From CAIVPM01 sp964477265 (GTDB taxonomy: Bacteria; Bacteroidota; Bacteroidia; Chitinophagales; Chitinophagaceae), in NCBI GenBank assembly GCA_964477265.1, contig CAYZDJ010000018.1, forward strand, positions 1-59,986: a stretch of DNA of 59,986 nt, in the 5' to 3' direction. This document shows, piece after piece, positions 27,401 to 34,624 of the stretch (the stretch's first letter is position 1; every line of letters starts with the position of its first letter). The notes under the pieces are model-generated. The model made no database searches. It saw only the letters and a list, made by a program, of their open reading frames with translations, and was not told the DNA's origin. A program made the translations under genes and the position numbers.

Positions 27401-28913
27401 ATTCATAAGCAACGCCCAATACTTCATCAGGCAATAACTGAGAGTTTAATGAAACCATTCCAAGCTGTGCATTGAAGGTATATTCATTGGGTGTTAGTTT
27501 TCTGGCAAATGTTTTTTCATAGTCTTGCACAGGTCGCAAACCAAGGTTAACCATATTGCTGTTTACTAATGATGGGGTTCTGTTTGAAGTTGTACTTGTT
27601 AACTTTTGGTACAAACCATTGTTATCATTATTAGGTACAGATGCACCATTGAATGTTCCAAAAGTTGCAACATTTGTTACGCTGCCAGGATTTACAAAAT
27701 TTGCATCTCCCTCTGCAAGGTCAGTAAATGCAACAACATCCCTGGCATCAACAGTTGCACCATTTCTGTTGGTAACCCACACTTCAATTCTTGAAATATT
27801 TACCTGGCTTGTAATAACAGGCAACTTGCTCATAGAGCTGTTAAATGTTCTTCTAAAATGTTGTGCTACTAAAAAGTGTCTGTTCTCTTCATATTCACTT
27901 AATTTTTTTTGAAATGGTGTTACCGTTGCACCACCTTGTAATGTTTGATCTTGCCTTGTGCTACGTTGATTTGCCAAGGCTGCTGTAAAGGTTAATTTAC
28001 CAAATTGCAAACTTGTTTTTACACCAAATAAATTGGTGGCACTTGGTATTAAAGTTCCCTTTGCTTCAAAGCCAATATTACCGGCTTCAATGCTTTTTAA
28101 AAGCTGGTCTGGTGTGCCTTTATAATCTAATTTTATCTGATTGCTAAAATCAAAATTGGCTTGCGTGTTGTAGTTAATAGGAAGCTTAAGTTTATCTCCA
28201 ATATTTGCATCAACACCCACATTAGCATTCATGTCAAAGTCAAGCCCACCAGTTCTTCTGGCTCTTTCTGGCAAAGTTGGGTTGTTGGTAAACTGCCCCT
28301 GATAACCCATTAGAATATCAATATTTCCAGTAGGTTTTATATCAATTAAACCCAAAGGGTTCTTAGCTTTTTTGCCTAAATCGTTTACTTTGTTTTTGGC
28401 ATCATCAAGTTTTCCTTTTGCATCATTTACTTTATCCTTTACTCCATTAATTGCATTGGCAGCATTGGGTGCAATATTTCCCAAGCCAAAAGTTCTGTCA
28501 AAAAAACTTGGATAAACTATAGGCTTTGGCCTGTCTAATTTTTTATTTAAGGCAAAAAGTGCATCTGTTCTTAATTTAAAATAAGCAGCTTCCTGAGCTT
28601 TTTTTTGCAGTTCATAAAACTCAGTAAAGGTTAAATAAGTTGGTTTGCGAAAATTTCGTTTGCCAATTTTTTCAACAATATAATATTGCTTTGTCTTTGC
28701 ATCATACTCAATAGTCTGGTGTAATATTGATGTATCTCCAATATTAAATGAATTTTTATTTTGCCATGTAAACCTGTCGCCACGCCTGTCTTGCAAAGGA
28801 AAACGAAGTGAATCTGAAGTGTTTTTTTGTTGGGCAAAAAGGTTAGTAGATTGACACAGTACAAACGTGCCAACTAACACACAGCTAATAGCTTTAACAA
28901 TATTTTGTTTCAA
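21489..28913 (-). CDS. sprA: T9SS outer-membrane translocon / gliding motility protein SprA
   Basis: 2474 residues, the length expected for SprA, the very large outer-membrane beta-barrel that forms the T9SS conduit and is needed for gliding and secretion in many Bacteroidota. Signal peptide at 1-28 (ends STNLFAQ). Conserved SprA-like stretches include GYQGQFTNNPTLPERARRTG near 200, EYTFNAQLGMVSLNSQLLPD, PSGGLNRYLP, YIDDFEGTRSSLDLRFPLSS, RYVYPKLANG, INELRLSDINEEGAYAALGR, and the C-terminal barrel ending in RAGVQLRISLQ. The start codon is TTG at 28913: no in-frame ATG occurs before the upstream stop, and the signal peptide begins right there. ruvA is 37 bases upstream, so the two are probably one operon. 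The two large secreted proteins in this window are likely T9SS cargo. Confidence 0.97.
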   Translation of the reverse strand: MKQNIVKAISCVLVGTFVLCQSTNLFAQQKNTSDSLRFPLQDRRGDRFTWQNKNSFNIGDTSILHQTIEYDAKTKQYYIVEKIGKRNFRKPTYLTFTEFYELQKKAQEAAYFKLRTDALFALNKKLDRPKPIVYPSFFDRTFGLGNIAPNAANAINGVKDKVNDAKGKLDDAKNKVNDLGKKAKNPLGLIDIKPTGNIDILMGYQGQFTNNPTLPERARRTGGLDFDMNANVGVDANIGDKLKLPINYNTQANFDFSNQIKLDYKGTPDQLLKSIEAGNIGFEAKGTLIPSATNLFGVKTSLQFGKLTFTAALANQRSTRQDQTLQGGATVTPFQKKLSEYEENRHFLVAQHFRRTFNSSMSKLPVITSQVNISRIEVWVTNRNGATVDARDVVAFTDLAEGDANFVNPGSVTNVATFGTFNGASVPNNDNNGLYQKLTSTTSNRTPSLVNSNMVNLGLRPVQDYEKTFARKLTPNEYTFNAQLGMVSLNSQLLPDEVLGVAYEYSLNGKVYKVGEFSQEVALDTASQSSGVQKMLFLKLLKATSARVQLPIWRLMMKNVYSLDMVGISREDFKLNILYDQPSGGLNRYLPKSNAESEGKAIISLIGLDRLNNRNDPQPDGQFDFVEGFTIYSQYGRVILPKLEPFGADLRDIAFTGVNPDTAAIYVYTQLYDSIKAIAQTYANLDRFVMQGQSKGSGGSEIYLNGYNIPPGSVRINAGGRLLTEGSDYTIDYNLGQVKILNQAILNSGVPVQVSYENNATFGIQQKGFLGLRLDYKASKKFQIGATMERLNERPFFTKQNIGEDPVRNTIYGLDFSYKSDVPKLTKWLDKLPFYSTKTMSTITAYGEGAYFKPGHPPQIGSGGNGLIYIDDFEGTRSSLDLRFPLSSWTLASTPQGVGFPFADKTDTIAYGYDRAKLAWYNIETNLQDKNSNTNPLKNNLNELSDPRVRQVYTNELFPQQTTNITNTQTQTFDLSYYPAEPGPYNYLASSQKLNSDGTFKYNERTSKWGGIMRSIDQTDFETNNFEFIEFWVQNPFLQGDSSIRNPGKLRIDLGNISEDVLKDGKRFYENGMPTPTSPAQVDSSTIWGRVPTNPIQVTSAFSNDPNDRVYQDVGFDGLDDAGEARKRSRYLDSLESEFGDAPITRAAKKDPSHDNYVWYRESTFDDINAGILQRYKNFNNPQGNSPVAGGGTFSPAATLTPDNEDLNRDNTLNETEQYYQYEVDLGPMMHMGGGNKYMTDERYVYPKLANGTTGKENWFLFRIPIKDYIKNVGGMTDFKSIRFMRMYMTGWDSAITLRFARLDLVRNQWRSFTFEVDTIGGYKPVATTGANPSTLNVLAVNLEENSSRTPVNYVIPPGIERVQQLSNNGVNLLLNEQALSMRFGNLQPKQSRAVFKTLNMDIRQYGKLRMFAHLDQPIHPLTVIKDFDATMVVRIGQDFLSNYYEVRIPLKLTPPGTYNKTQADIVWPDSNTLDLNINDLITVKQARNSLGSVDKIYRQVFGNKTISVFGNPNLGEVRGMLVGIENTNASARIDGELWINELRLSDINEEGAYAALGRVDVQLADLGKLSVSVNTHTQGFGSIESKIGQRSRDNLTQFDAALSIDAGKLLPKETKLTVPVYASISKTILKPQYDPYDKDILYKDKVNSLPNNHLRDSIKNISTDQTTIKTINVTGLKVAAGPKPHIWSLSNFDFSFSYTQTYNTSPTVAENKVDKYRGTIGYNYQKPSKYIEPFKKLIKTKSKWLQLIKDFNFNPMPSNIGVRADINRQYGRFIPRIVNTDLTGKYKVERVDTTYDKYFNFDRYYTVRWDVSKSLNLDFNAVNNARVDEPYGALDTKAKKDSVKDNFFNGGRNTFYTQKSIASYTLPLNKFPLTDWITARYSYNTFYNWIGASRVAVELGNSLENGQDNTMTAQFDLSKLYNKSRLLRSIENPLPKGMSAPPINDLLKNLPKKEDVLKGLTGKKRDAALAKWKKQRRDAKAAMAMQRQNSQMAVSDVVQGLGRVVTMLKTVQVNYTEGYKSRVPGWLDSTQAFGQNFKSMQPGLDFVFGKQPDAKWLERKAAQGMFTRDANFNMFFSQKFEQKFSLTAQLEPIKELMIDVTLNKTFNKDYQELYKDTTATLTRRDHLSPSAMGGFSVSFISFNTLFGSRNPNEVSDIFKMFESYRPIISQRLAKENGYWLTSGGTIDAEGYASGYNKHHQDVLIPAFIAAYTKQDPNSVALIKHDNSNVKNNPFGGIKPKPNWRISYTGLSKIPALASTFSSINLSHQYSGTLSMNSFNSALQFSDPLLLGVPKFQSGDTGNYVPFFLVPNITIQEQFQPLFGIDITTTNQLNLKFEYKKSRTLSLSLIDYQLAETNSTEWTIGGSFRKKGVTLPSFLMKLLTKKDKLENDLSFKLDLSMRDDYTTNSRLDQPNAYGTGGQKVITIQPSIDYVLNNRLNIKFFFDQRKVIPYISTSAPTTNTRAGVQLRISLQ

Positions 28914-28950
28914 GAGAAAAAACCTTGGTGAGGTAGAAAATGCCCTATAC

Positions 28951-29538
28951 TTATAAATTTTTTAATGCTAGTTTAATAATATCTTGTACTGCAATATTAG
29001 TGTTTGTTTGCAATACTTTGTTTACTGCTTTTTCTGCCAATGGTTTATTTATGCCCAATGCTATCAAAGCATTTATGGCATCCATCTCCACTGGGTTTAG
29101 GGTATAGTTGTTAGATGATGATATTTGTTCTGTTATAAAACCACTTAATTTATCTCTCAGACCAATAACCAGTAATTCGGCAGTCTTCTTCCCAATTCCT
29201 TTGATCCTGATTAAGTCATTAACACTGCCTGAAACTATAAATTTTGCAATTTCTGATGGCTTCATATTAGACAGCATAATGCGTGCAGTTGTTGCACCCA
29301 CACCAGAAATACTTATTAAGTGCAAAAAGATTTCCTTTTCCTTAGCATCAGCAAAACCAAAAAGCGTTTGTGCATTTTCAGTTATGTGCAGGTAAGTATA
29401 TAAAAGCCCATCTTCTTTTTGGCTGATAGCCTCATAAGTATTTAAACTGATATGTAAATCGTAGCCAACACCATTAACATCAACAATTACCTTAGCTGGC
29501 GACTTATTTACAAAACTTCCTCTTACAAACGCTATCAT
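28951..29538 (-). CDS. ruvA: Holliday junction DNA helicase subunit RuvA
   Basis: Binds Holliday junctions as a tetramer and directs RuvB-driven branch migration. 195 residues, normal length. Domain I starts MIAFVRGSFVNKSPAKVIVD and GVGYDLHIS; domain II has the helix-hairpin-helix pairs ISGVGATTARIMLSN and IKGIGKKTAELLVI; the C-terminal domain III (EMDAINALIALGINKPLAEK) contacts RuvB. It is 37 bases upstream of sprA on the same strand. I recall the ruvA-sprA neighbourhood in other Bacteroidota, which supports both calls. Confidence 0.97.
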   Translation of the reverse strand: MIAFVRGSFVNKSPAKVIVDVNGVGYDLHISLNTYEAISQKEDGLLYTYLHITENAQTLFGFADAKEKEIFLHLISISGVGATTARIMLSNMKPSEIAKFIVSGSVNDLIRIKGIGKKTAELLVIGLRDKLSGFITEQISSSNNYTLNPVEMDAINALIALGINKPLAEKAVNKVLQTNTNIAVQDIIKLALKNL

Positions 29539-29591
29539 CTTGCTTCAAAAATAAAGGGAAAATGGAAATATTGAAATATTAATTTGTGAAA

Positions 29592-29692
29592 ACAGATAGC
29601 CACAGATGCACAGATTAAACTCAATTGAATTTATTGCGTAAATAAAAATAAATCAATCTTGTAAAAAAAGCAATTTTTTCTGTGTAATCTGC
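29592..29692. repeat. Degenerate CACAGAT-type dispersed intergenic repeat
   Basis: ACAGATAGCCACAGATGCAC and the following AGATT at the left, TCTGTGTAATCTGC at the right, with AT-rich DNA between. The arms are loosely inverted copies of each other. It lies between the ruvA start and the 3' end of the aldehyde dehydrogenase, and resembles the units at 10497 and 34538. Confidence 0.55.
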
Positions 29693-29707
29693 AAGCAAAA
29701 ATATTTC

Positions 29708-31225
29708 TTAAAAATCAAATTTAATTCCTTGAGCCAAAGGCAAACTGCTGCCCCAGTTAAGTGTATTTGTTTGCCTTCTCATATATGCTTTCCATGCATC
29801 ACTGCCACTTTCACGCCCACCTCCAGTTTCTTTTTCTCCACCAAATGCACCACCAATCTCTGCACCACTTGTGCCAATGTTTACATTAGCAATGCCACAA
29901 TCACTTCCTTTATGAGACAAGAATTGTTCAGCTTCTCTCATGTTCAATGTAAACATACTGCTACTCAAACCTTGTGGCACACCATTTTGCATGGCAATAG
30001 CGTCATCAATGGTTTTATATTTCATTAAATAAAGAATGGGAGCAAAGGTTTCATGCTGCACAATTGCCATTTCATTTTTTGCTTCAGCAATACAAGGCTG
30101 CACATAGCAACCACTTTCAAACCCTTCAACAATACCACCTTCAACAATAAAGTTTGCACCTTGTTGTTTGCCTTGTTCAATGGCGTTTAAATAAAGTGTT
30201 ACTGCATCTTTGTCAATCAATGGTCCTACATGGTTGCTTGCATATAAAGGATTTCCTATTTTTATTTGCTTATACGCATTCACCAATTTTTGCTTAAATG
30301 TTTCATAAACTTCTTCATGAATAATCAACCTACGTGTTGTGGTGCAACGTTGTCCTGCTGTTCCTACTGCACCAAAAACACAGCCCACTAATGCCATATC
30401 CAAATCAGCATCTTTAGAAATAATGATGGCATTATTGCCACCTAATTCTAAAATGGTTTTGCCCAAACGTGCTGCCACTGCTGCATTTACAGCTTTTCCC
30501 ATCCTTGTGCTACCTGTTGCACTCATTAATGGAATGTTTGTGTCATTGCTCATCCACTCACCAACTTCCCTTGCACCATTCACCAAACAATTCACACCTT
30601 CAGGTACATTATTTTTCCTGAAAACTTCTGCAACAATATTTTGAACTGCAACAGAACACAAAGGTGTTTTTTCACTTGGTTTCCAAATGCACACATTGCC
30701 ACAAACCCAAGCCAATGCTGCATTCCACGCCCACACTGCCACAGGAAAATTAAATGCACTGATAATGCCAACAGCACCCAATGGATGCCATTGTTCATAC
30801 ATTCTGTGCAATGGTCTTTCACTGTGCATGGTTAAGCCATATAATTGACGAGAAAGTCCAACTGCAAAATCGCAGATGTCAATCATTTCCTGAACTTCTC
30901 CCAAACCTTCCTGCAAACTCTTGCCCATTTCATAGCTCACCAATTGTCCAAGTGGTTCTTTGTATTCACGCAAAGCATCACCAACCTGACGAACAATTTC
31001 ACCACGTTTTGGTGCAGGCATCATTCGCCATTCTTCAAAGGCTTTTGTTGCAGTTGCAATAACTTGCTTGTAGCTTGCTTCATCTGCTAAAACTACTGTG
31101 CCTATTAACTTTCCATCAACTGGGCTATAGCTTTCAATATTATTTCCTTTGCCAGAAATCCATTGTGTGCCTGTTGATACACCTTGATTATTTTGAGAGA
31201 GATTTAGTTTTTTTAAAAAGTCCAT
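29708..31225 (-). CDS. Aldehyde dehydrogenase, ALDH7 type (aminoadipate-semialdehyde/L-piperidine-6-carboxylate dehydrogenase-like)
   Basis: NAD(P)-dependent oxidation of an aldehyde to the acid. 505 residues, the usual ALDH7 length. Landmarks are YSPVDGKLIGTVVLAD (N-terminal), PLGAVGIISAFNFPVAVWAW, VWKPSEKTPL-like IWKPSEKTPLC, GSTRMGKAVN, LELGGNNAIIISKDADLD with the general-base Glu, and GAVGTAGQRCTTTRRLIIHE with the nucleophilic Cys. Features such as WMSNDTNIPLMSATGST and the C-terminal GGEKETGGGRESGSDAWKAY match ALDH7, whose members oxidise alpha-aminoadipic semialdehyde in lysine degradation. No other lysine-catabolism gene is present here, so the substrate is uncertain. It follows the thioredoxin gene by 43 bases on the same strand. 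Confidence 0.93.
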   Translation of the reverse strand: MDFLKKLNLSQNNQGVSTGTQWISGKGNNIESYSPVDGKLIGTVVLADEASYKQVIATATKAFEEWRMMPAPKRGEIVRQVGDALREYKEPLGQLVSYEMGKSLQEGLGEVQEMIDICDFAVGLSRQLYGLTMHSERPLHRMYEQWHPLGAVGIISAFNFPVAVWAWNAALAWVCGNVCIWKPSEKTPLCSVAVQNIVAEVFRKNNVPEGVNCLVNGAREVGEWMSNDTNIPLMSATGSTRMGKAVNAAVAARLGKTILELGGNNAIIISKDADLDMALVGCVFGAVGTAGQRCTTTRRLIIHEEVYETFKQKLVNAYKQIKIGNPLYASNHVGPLIDKDAVTLYLNAIEQGKQQGANFIVEGGIVEGFESGCYVQPCIAEAKNEMAIVQHETFAPILYLMKYKTIDDAIAMQNGVPQGLSSSMFTLNMREAEQFLSHKGSDCGIANVNIGTSGAEIGGAFGGEKETGGGRESGSDAWKAYMRRQTNTLNWGSSLPLAQGIKFDF

Positions 31226-31268
31226 TTATAATTGTTAGTGATTAATTGTAAATAATAAATATTTTTTT

Positions 31269-31844
31269 TTATTTTCCTTTTGCTAAAATATCATTTGCAG
31301 TTTCTAAAAATTTCACTTCTTCTTTTCCTAAAACTGCACCACTTGGATAACCCAAACTACCCAAGGCATTTAATTTTATATTATTGTTGTCGGCAGAATC
31401 TTTAACCAAACTAAATAGCCAAACTGTTGGATAACCACTTACCTGAAAGGCTTGTGCAAGGCTTTGGTTTTGCTGTTGCAATGCTTGTGGCAATTGCTTT
31501 CTTCTTGGAAAATCAAGCTCAAGCAAAACAACTTTTTCTTTTGCCCATTTAATAAAATCGGCTTTTGCAAAAACATCGTTTTGAAGCTTGTGGCACCAGC
31601 CACACCAATCACTTCCTGTAAAAAAACCAAAGATTGGCTTATTAGTTTTCTTTGAAATTGAATCAGCTTTCATAACATCTGTAACCCAAACTAAAGGGGT
31701 ATTGTCCTCTTTTTTTTCAGCAGGTTTACTTTTTTCAGCAACTTCTTTTTTGCTAGATTTTTTTGCTGGTTTTTTAGCTTGGGCATTGGCAGATGAAATG
31801 CAAAAGCTTAAAAAGCAAAATGCTATGGCAATTGTTTTAATCAT
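31269..31844 (-). CDS. Exported thioredoxin-family protein
   Basis: 191 residues: signal peptide (about 1-22, ending SSANAQ), a lysine-rich linker (KKPAKKSSKKEVAEK), then a thioredoxin-like domain whose active site is WCGWCHKLQ (about residues 79-87). The redox motif CGWC and the following H-K-L-Q resemble the DUF255/thioredoxin_7 group (periplasmic disulfide reductases). A cis-Pro lies in SGYPTVWLFSL. It is the upstream gene of a minus-strand pair with the aldehyde dehydrogenase and divergent from the serine hydrolase. Role: periplasmic disulfide reduction or isomerisation, inferred. Confidence 0.9.
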   Translation of the reverse strand: MIKTIAIAFCFLSFCISSANAQAKKPAKKSSKKEVAEKSKPAEKKEDNTPLVWVTDVMKADSISKKTNKPIFGFFTGSDWCGWCHKLQNDVFAKADFIKWAKEKVVLLELDFPRRKQLPQALQQQNQSLAQAFQVSGYPTVWLFSLVKDSADNNNIKLNALGSLGYPSGAVLGKEEVKFLETANDILAKGK

Positions 31845-31976
31845 TTTATTATATATTGTTTTCGAAAAATAAAAAGCAATATTAAATTAAACTTTCGATA
31901 CTTGTGTTGCGTCTATCACAAACTTGCCATTTCTAACTATTGTTCAATTTATATTCGCAGGCTTCAAAACTATTTT

Positions 31977-33005
31977 ATGAAATTCTTGCTTAAAAAAGTC
32001 CCTACTTACACATTAATTATTGCTACAGCCCTTGGTGCATTTGGTTCTTACGCTTTTTCTTGTATTAGTACAGACACTGAAACCCATACTGAAGATTCAG
32101 TAGCAATTGCAACTAATTTTTCAGGTTCGTGCAGCATGAGTATTAACAGACTTGCTGGTAGAAAATTCATAAAACCATTGCTGTATGCAGAAAACACATG
32201 TGAGGCACAGGATTTTGAACAAATGAAGGGAGCTGTGAATAGTATGATAAATGATTTAAAAGGTAAAGGAGAATTAAATACAGCATCTGTATATGTTCGT
32301 TTATTTGGAAGAAAAGGGGAGTGGTTAAACATAAATGATGAAGTAAGGTATCAACCTGGTTCTTTATTTAAAGTTCCTTTATTGATAACTTATTTAAGAT
32401 TGGAAGAAAGAACACCTGGCTTACTGAAAAAGCAATTAACTTTTAACCAGATTACCCAGGAGGCTAAAAGCTTTAAGCAGGAGTTTATGAAAAACAGGAT
32501 TCAATTAGGAAAAAGCTATGAAGTAAATGACTTGTTAAAATATATGATTGTGCATAGCGATAACAATGCAACAATGCTTTTGTTCAATAATATTCCTGCC
32601 CAGGAATTTGAAAGAACATTTACAGATTTGGGATTGGATAAAAAAATGACAGCAAGTGATGGAGTGGTATCTGCTAAGGAATATTCTACGTTTTGGATTA
32701 CTCTATATAACGGAAGCTACTTAAATTTTGACCATTCTGAATATGCATTGTCATTGTTAAGTCAATCAGATTTTGAAGAAGGAATGATGAAAGGTATTCC
32801 CAAAAATGTAATGGTTGCCCATAAGTTTGGAGAAAAGGGAAATACAAAAAACCACTGCCTTCACGAAACTGGAATTGTTTATGCAAATAGCAGACCTTAT
32901 TTGGTTACAATAATGACAGAAGGCAGCAATCAAGCTATTTTGCCAGATTGCCTACAAAAAATTTCAGCCACAATTTACAATAATATTGAGGGGTTTACTA
33001 AGTAG
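31977..33005 (+). CDS. Class A beta-lactamase-like serine hydrolase, exported
   Basis: 343 residues from ATG 31977, chosen because a hydrophobic export segment follows (about residues 10-28). The serine-hydrolase fold shows S129-L-F-K132 (SxxK), S194-D195-N196 (SDN) and K283-F284-G285 at the site where penicillin-binding proteins have KTG. The general layout is that of class A beta-lactamase-like proteins (Beta-lactamase2), in which the third motif and the Glu of the omega loop vary. A beta-lactamase activity cannot be claimed; a peptidase or esterase of the cell envelope is as likely. Divergent from the thioredoxin gene, 93 bases before gatB. Confidence 0.85.
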   Translation: MKFLLKKVPTYTLIIATALGAFGSYAFSCISTDTETHTEDSVAIATNFSGSCSMSINRLAGRKFIKPLLYAENTCEAQDFEQMKGAVNSMINDLKGKGELNTASVYVRLFGRKGEWLNINDEVRYQPGSLFKVPLLITYLRLEERTPGLLKKQLTFNQITQEAKSFKQEFMKNRIQLGKSYEVNDLLKYMIVHSDNNATMLLFNNIPAQEFERTFTDLGLDKKMTASDGVVSAKEYSTFWITLYNGSYLNFDHSEYALSLLSQSDFEEGMMKGIPKNVMVAHKFGEKGNTKNHCLHETGIVYANSRPYLVTIMTEGSNQAILPDCLQKISATIYNNIEGFTK

Positions 33006-33097
33006 TTTTGTCTTTATTAATTAGGCTTTTGTCTATAGATTTTTTTTAGTATTACTAAAGATTATCATCTAAATACCAAAAACCTATTTTTGCCTCA

Positions 33098-34537
33098 ATG
33101 AACTCAGATAAATACGAAGTAGTTGTAGGCCTTGAAATACATGCTCAATTACAAACCAACACAAAGCTTTTTTGTGGCGACAGCATAGCATTTGGTGCAG
33201 AACCAAACACACACGTTAGCCCTGTAACGCTTGGTCATCCTGGCACATTGCCAAAAACAAATACAAAAGCTATTGATTATGCAGTAATGCTTGGATTGGC
33301 ATGTGGTTGCAGCATAGAGCAAAAAAATTATTTTGCACGTAAAAATTATTTCTATCCCGATTTACCAAAAGGGTATCAAATATCTCAACATACAACGCCA
33401 ATTTGTAAAGGTGGAATTGTGCCAATTGTAATAGATGGCATTGAAAAAAATATTGAATTAAACAGAATACATATTGAGGAAGATGCTGGTAAAAGCATTC
33501 ATGATATTTACGAAAATGAAACTTGTATTGATTTAAACAGAGCAGGCACTCCATTACTTGAAATTGTTACTGAGCCATGTATTCGCAGTAGCGATGAGGC
33601 TTTTGCTTATGTAACTGAAATAAGAAAACTGGTGCGTTGGTTAAACATTTGTGATGGCAATATGGAAGAAGGAAGCTTGCGTTGCGATGCAAATGTTTCT
33701 ATAAGGTTAAAAGGTGAAACAGCTTTGGGAACAAAGGTTGAAGTTAAAAATGTAAATAGTATTCGTAACGTAAAACGTGCCATTGATGCAGAAGTAAAAC
33801 GAATGATTGCAATGGCAGAAAATGGAGAAAAAGTGGTTCAGCAAACACGCAGCTATAATGTAGATACAGACACTACAAGTGCTATACGCGAAAAAGAAGA
33901 TGCCAATGATTATAGATATTTTGCAGATCCTGATTTAACACCTTTTAATTTAAGTGAAGCATTTATTAATGGCATTAAAAATGGTTTGCCAATTTTGCCT
34001 AAGCAACTTATTATTGAGTTTAAAAATAAGTTTGGTTTAAATGAATATGACACAGCACAGCTTTGCGATGATAAATTAGTTGCAGATTTTTATATATCTA
34101 CAACCCAGCACACAAGCAACTTTAAAGCAATCGCCAATTTTATTTTGGGGCCTGTAAAGCAATACTTAAATGAAAATAATTTAAGCATTAGTGAAACTAA
34201 ATTATTGCCACAACAGCTTGCCAATTTAATTGCTTTGGTGGATGAAGGCAAAGTAAATTTCTCTATAGCATCATCTAAAATATTGCCTGTTTTATTTACT
34301 GAAAATAAAGAACCATTGCAAATTGCACAAGAACAAAATTTGCTGCAAAGTAATGATAGCAACGAAATTGAAGATTGGGTAAATACTGTTTTGCAACAAA
34401 TGCCAGATAAAGTAGCCGAATATAAAAAAGGAAAAAAAGGTTTGATTGGATTGTTTGTAGGTGAAGTAAAGAAAATAAGCAAGGGTAAAGCCGACCCTAA
34501 AATTGTTACAGAATTATTAACTCAAAAACTTTTATAG
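33098..34537 (+). CDS. gatB: Aspartyl/glutamyl-tRNA(Asn/Gln) amidotransferase subunit B
   Basis: Glutamine-dependent transamidation of misacylated Glu-tRNA(Gln) or Asp-tRNA(Asn), in the GatCAB complex. 479 residues, the family length. N-terminal VVVGLEIHAQLQTNTKLFCGD, the tRNA/ATP cradle with ARKNYFYPDLPKGYQISQ, GSLRCDANVSIR, TKVEVKNVNSIRNVKRAID, and EDANDYRYFADPDLTPFNLS, then the C-terminal YqeY-like domain (about 325-479, ending in PKIVTELLTQKLL) that binds tRNA. GatA and GatC are not adjacent. A TATTTTTG box ends only five bases before the ATG and may be chance. Confidence 0.98.
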   Translation: MNSDKYEVVVGLEIHAQLQTNTKLFCGDSIAFGAEPNTHVSPVTLGHPGTLPKTNTKAIDYAVMLGLACGCSIEQKNYFARKNYFYPDLPKGYQISQHTTPICKGGIVPIVIDGIEKNIELNRIHIEEDAGKSIHDIYENETCIDLNRAGTPLLEIVTEPCIRSSDEAFAYVTEIRKLVRWLNICDGNMEEGSLRCDANVSIRLKGETALGTKVEVKNVNSIRNVKRAIDAEVKRMIAMAENGEKVVQQTRSYNVDTDTTSAIREKEDANDYRYFADPDLTPFNLSEAFINGIKNGLPILPKQLIIEFKNKFGLNEYDTAQLCDDKLVADFYISTTQHTSNFKAIANFILGPVKQYLNENNLSISETKLLPQQLANLIALVDEGKVNFSIASSKILPVLFTENKEPLQIAQEQNLLQSNDSNEIEDWVNTVLQQMPDKVAEYKKGKKGLIGLFVGEVKKISKGKADPKIVTELLTQKLL

Positions 34538-34610
34538 AACGCAGATGACGCAGATAGTTATGGTTTATTATGATGAAGAAATTTGCGTTAATCTTTATAA
34601 TCTGCATTCC
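34538..34610. repeat. Degenerate CGCAGAT-type dispersed intergenic repeat
   Basis: AACGCAGATGACGCAGATAG follows the gatB stop directly. TTTGCGTTAATC and TAATCTGCATTCC follow within 75 bases, giving a loose inverted repeat. Same family by eye as 10497 and 29592. Confidence 0.6.
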
Positions 34611-34624
34611 ATCAATATTGCATA

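Noticed and set aside
22239..28873. Open frames of 60-118 codons on either strand within sprA
   Set aside because: Shadows of the long sprA frame, without starts, domains or spacing that would suggest real genes.
33085..33092. TATTTTTG as gatB promoter
   Set aside because: The box is exact but ends five bases before the start codon with no TTG at the usual distance upstream, so it is probably chance in AT-rich DNA.
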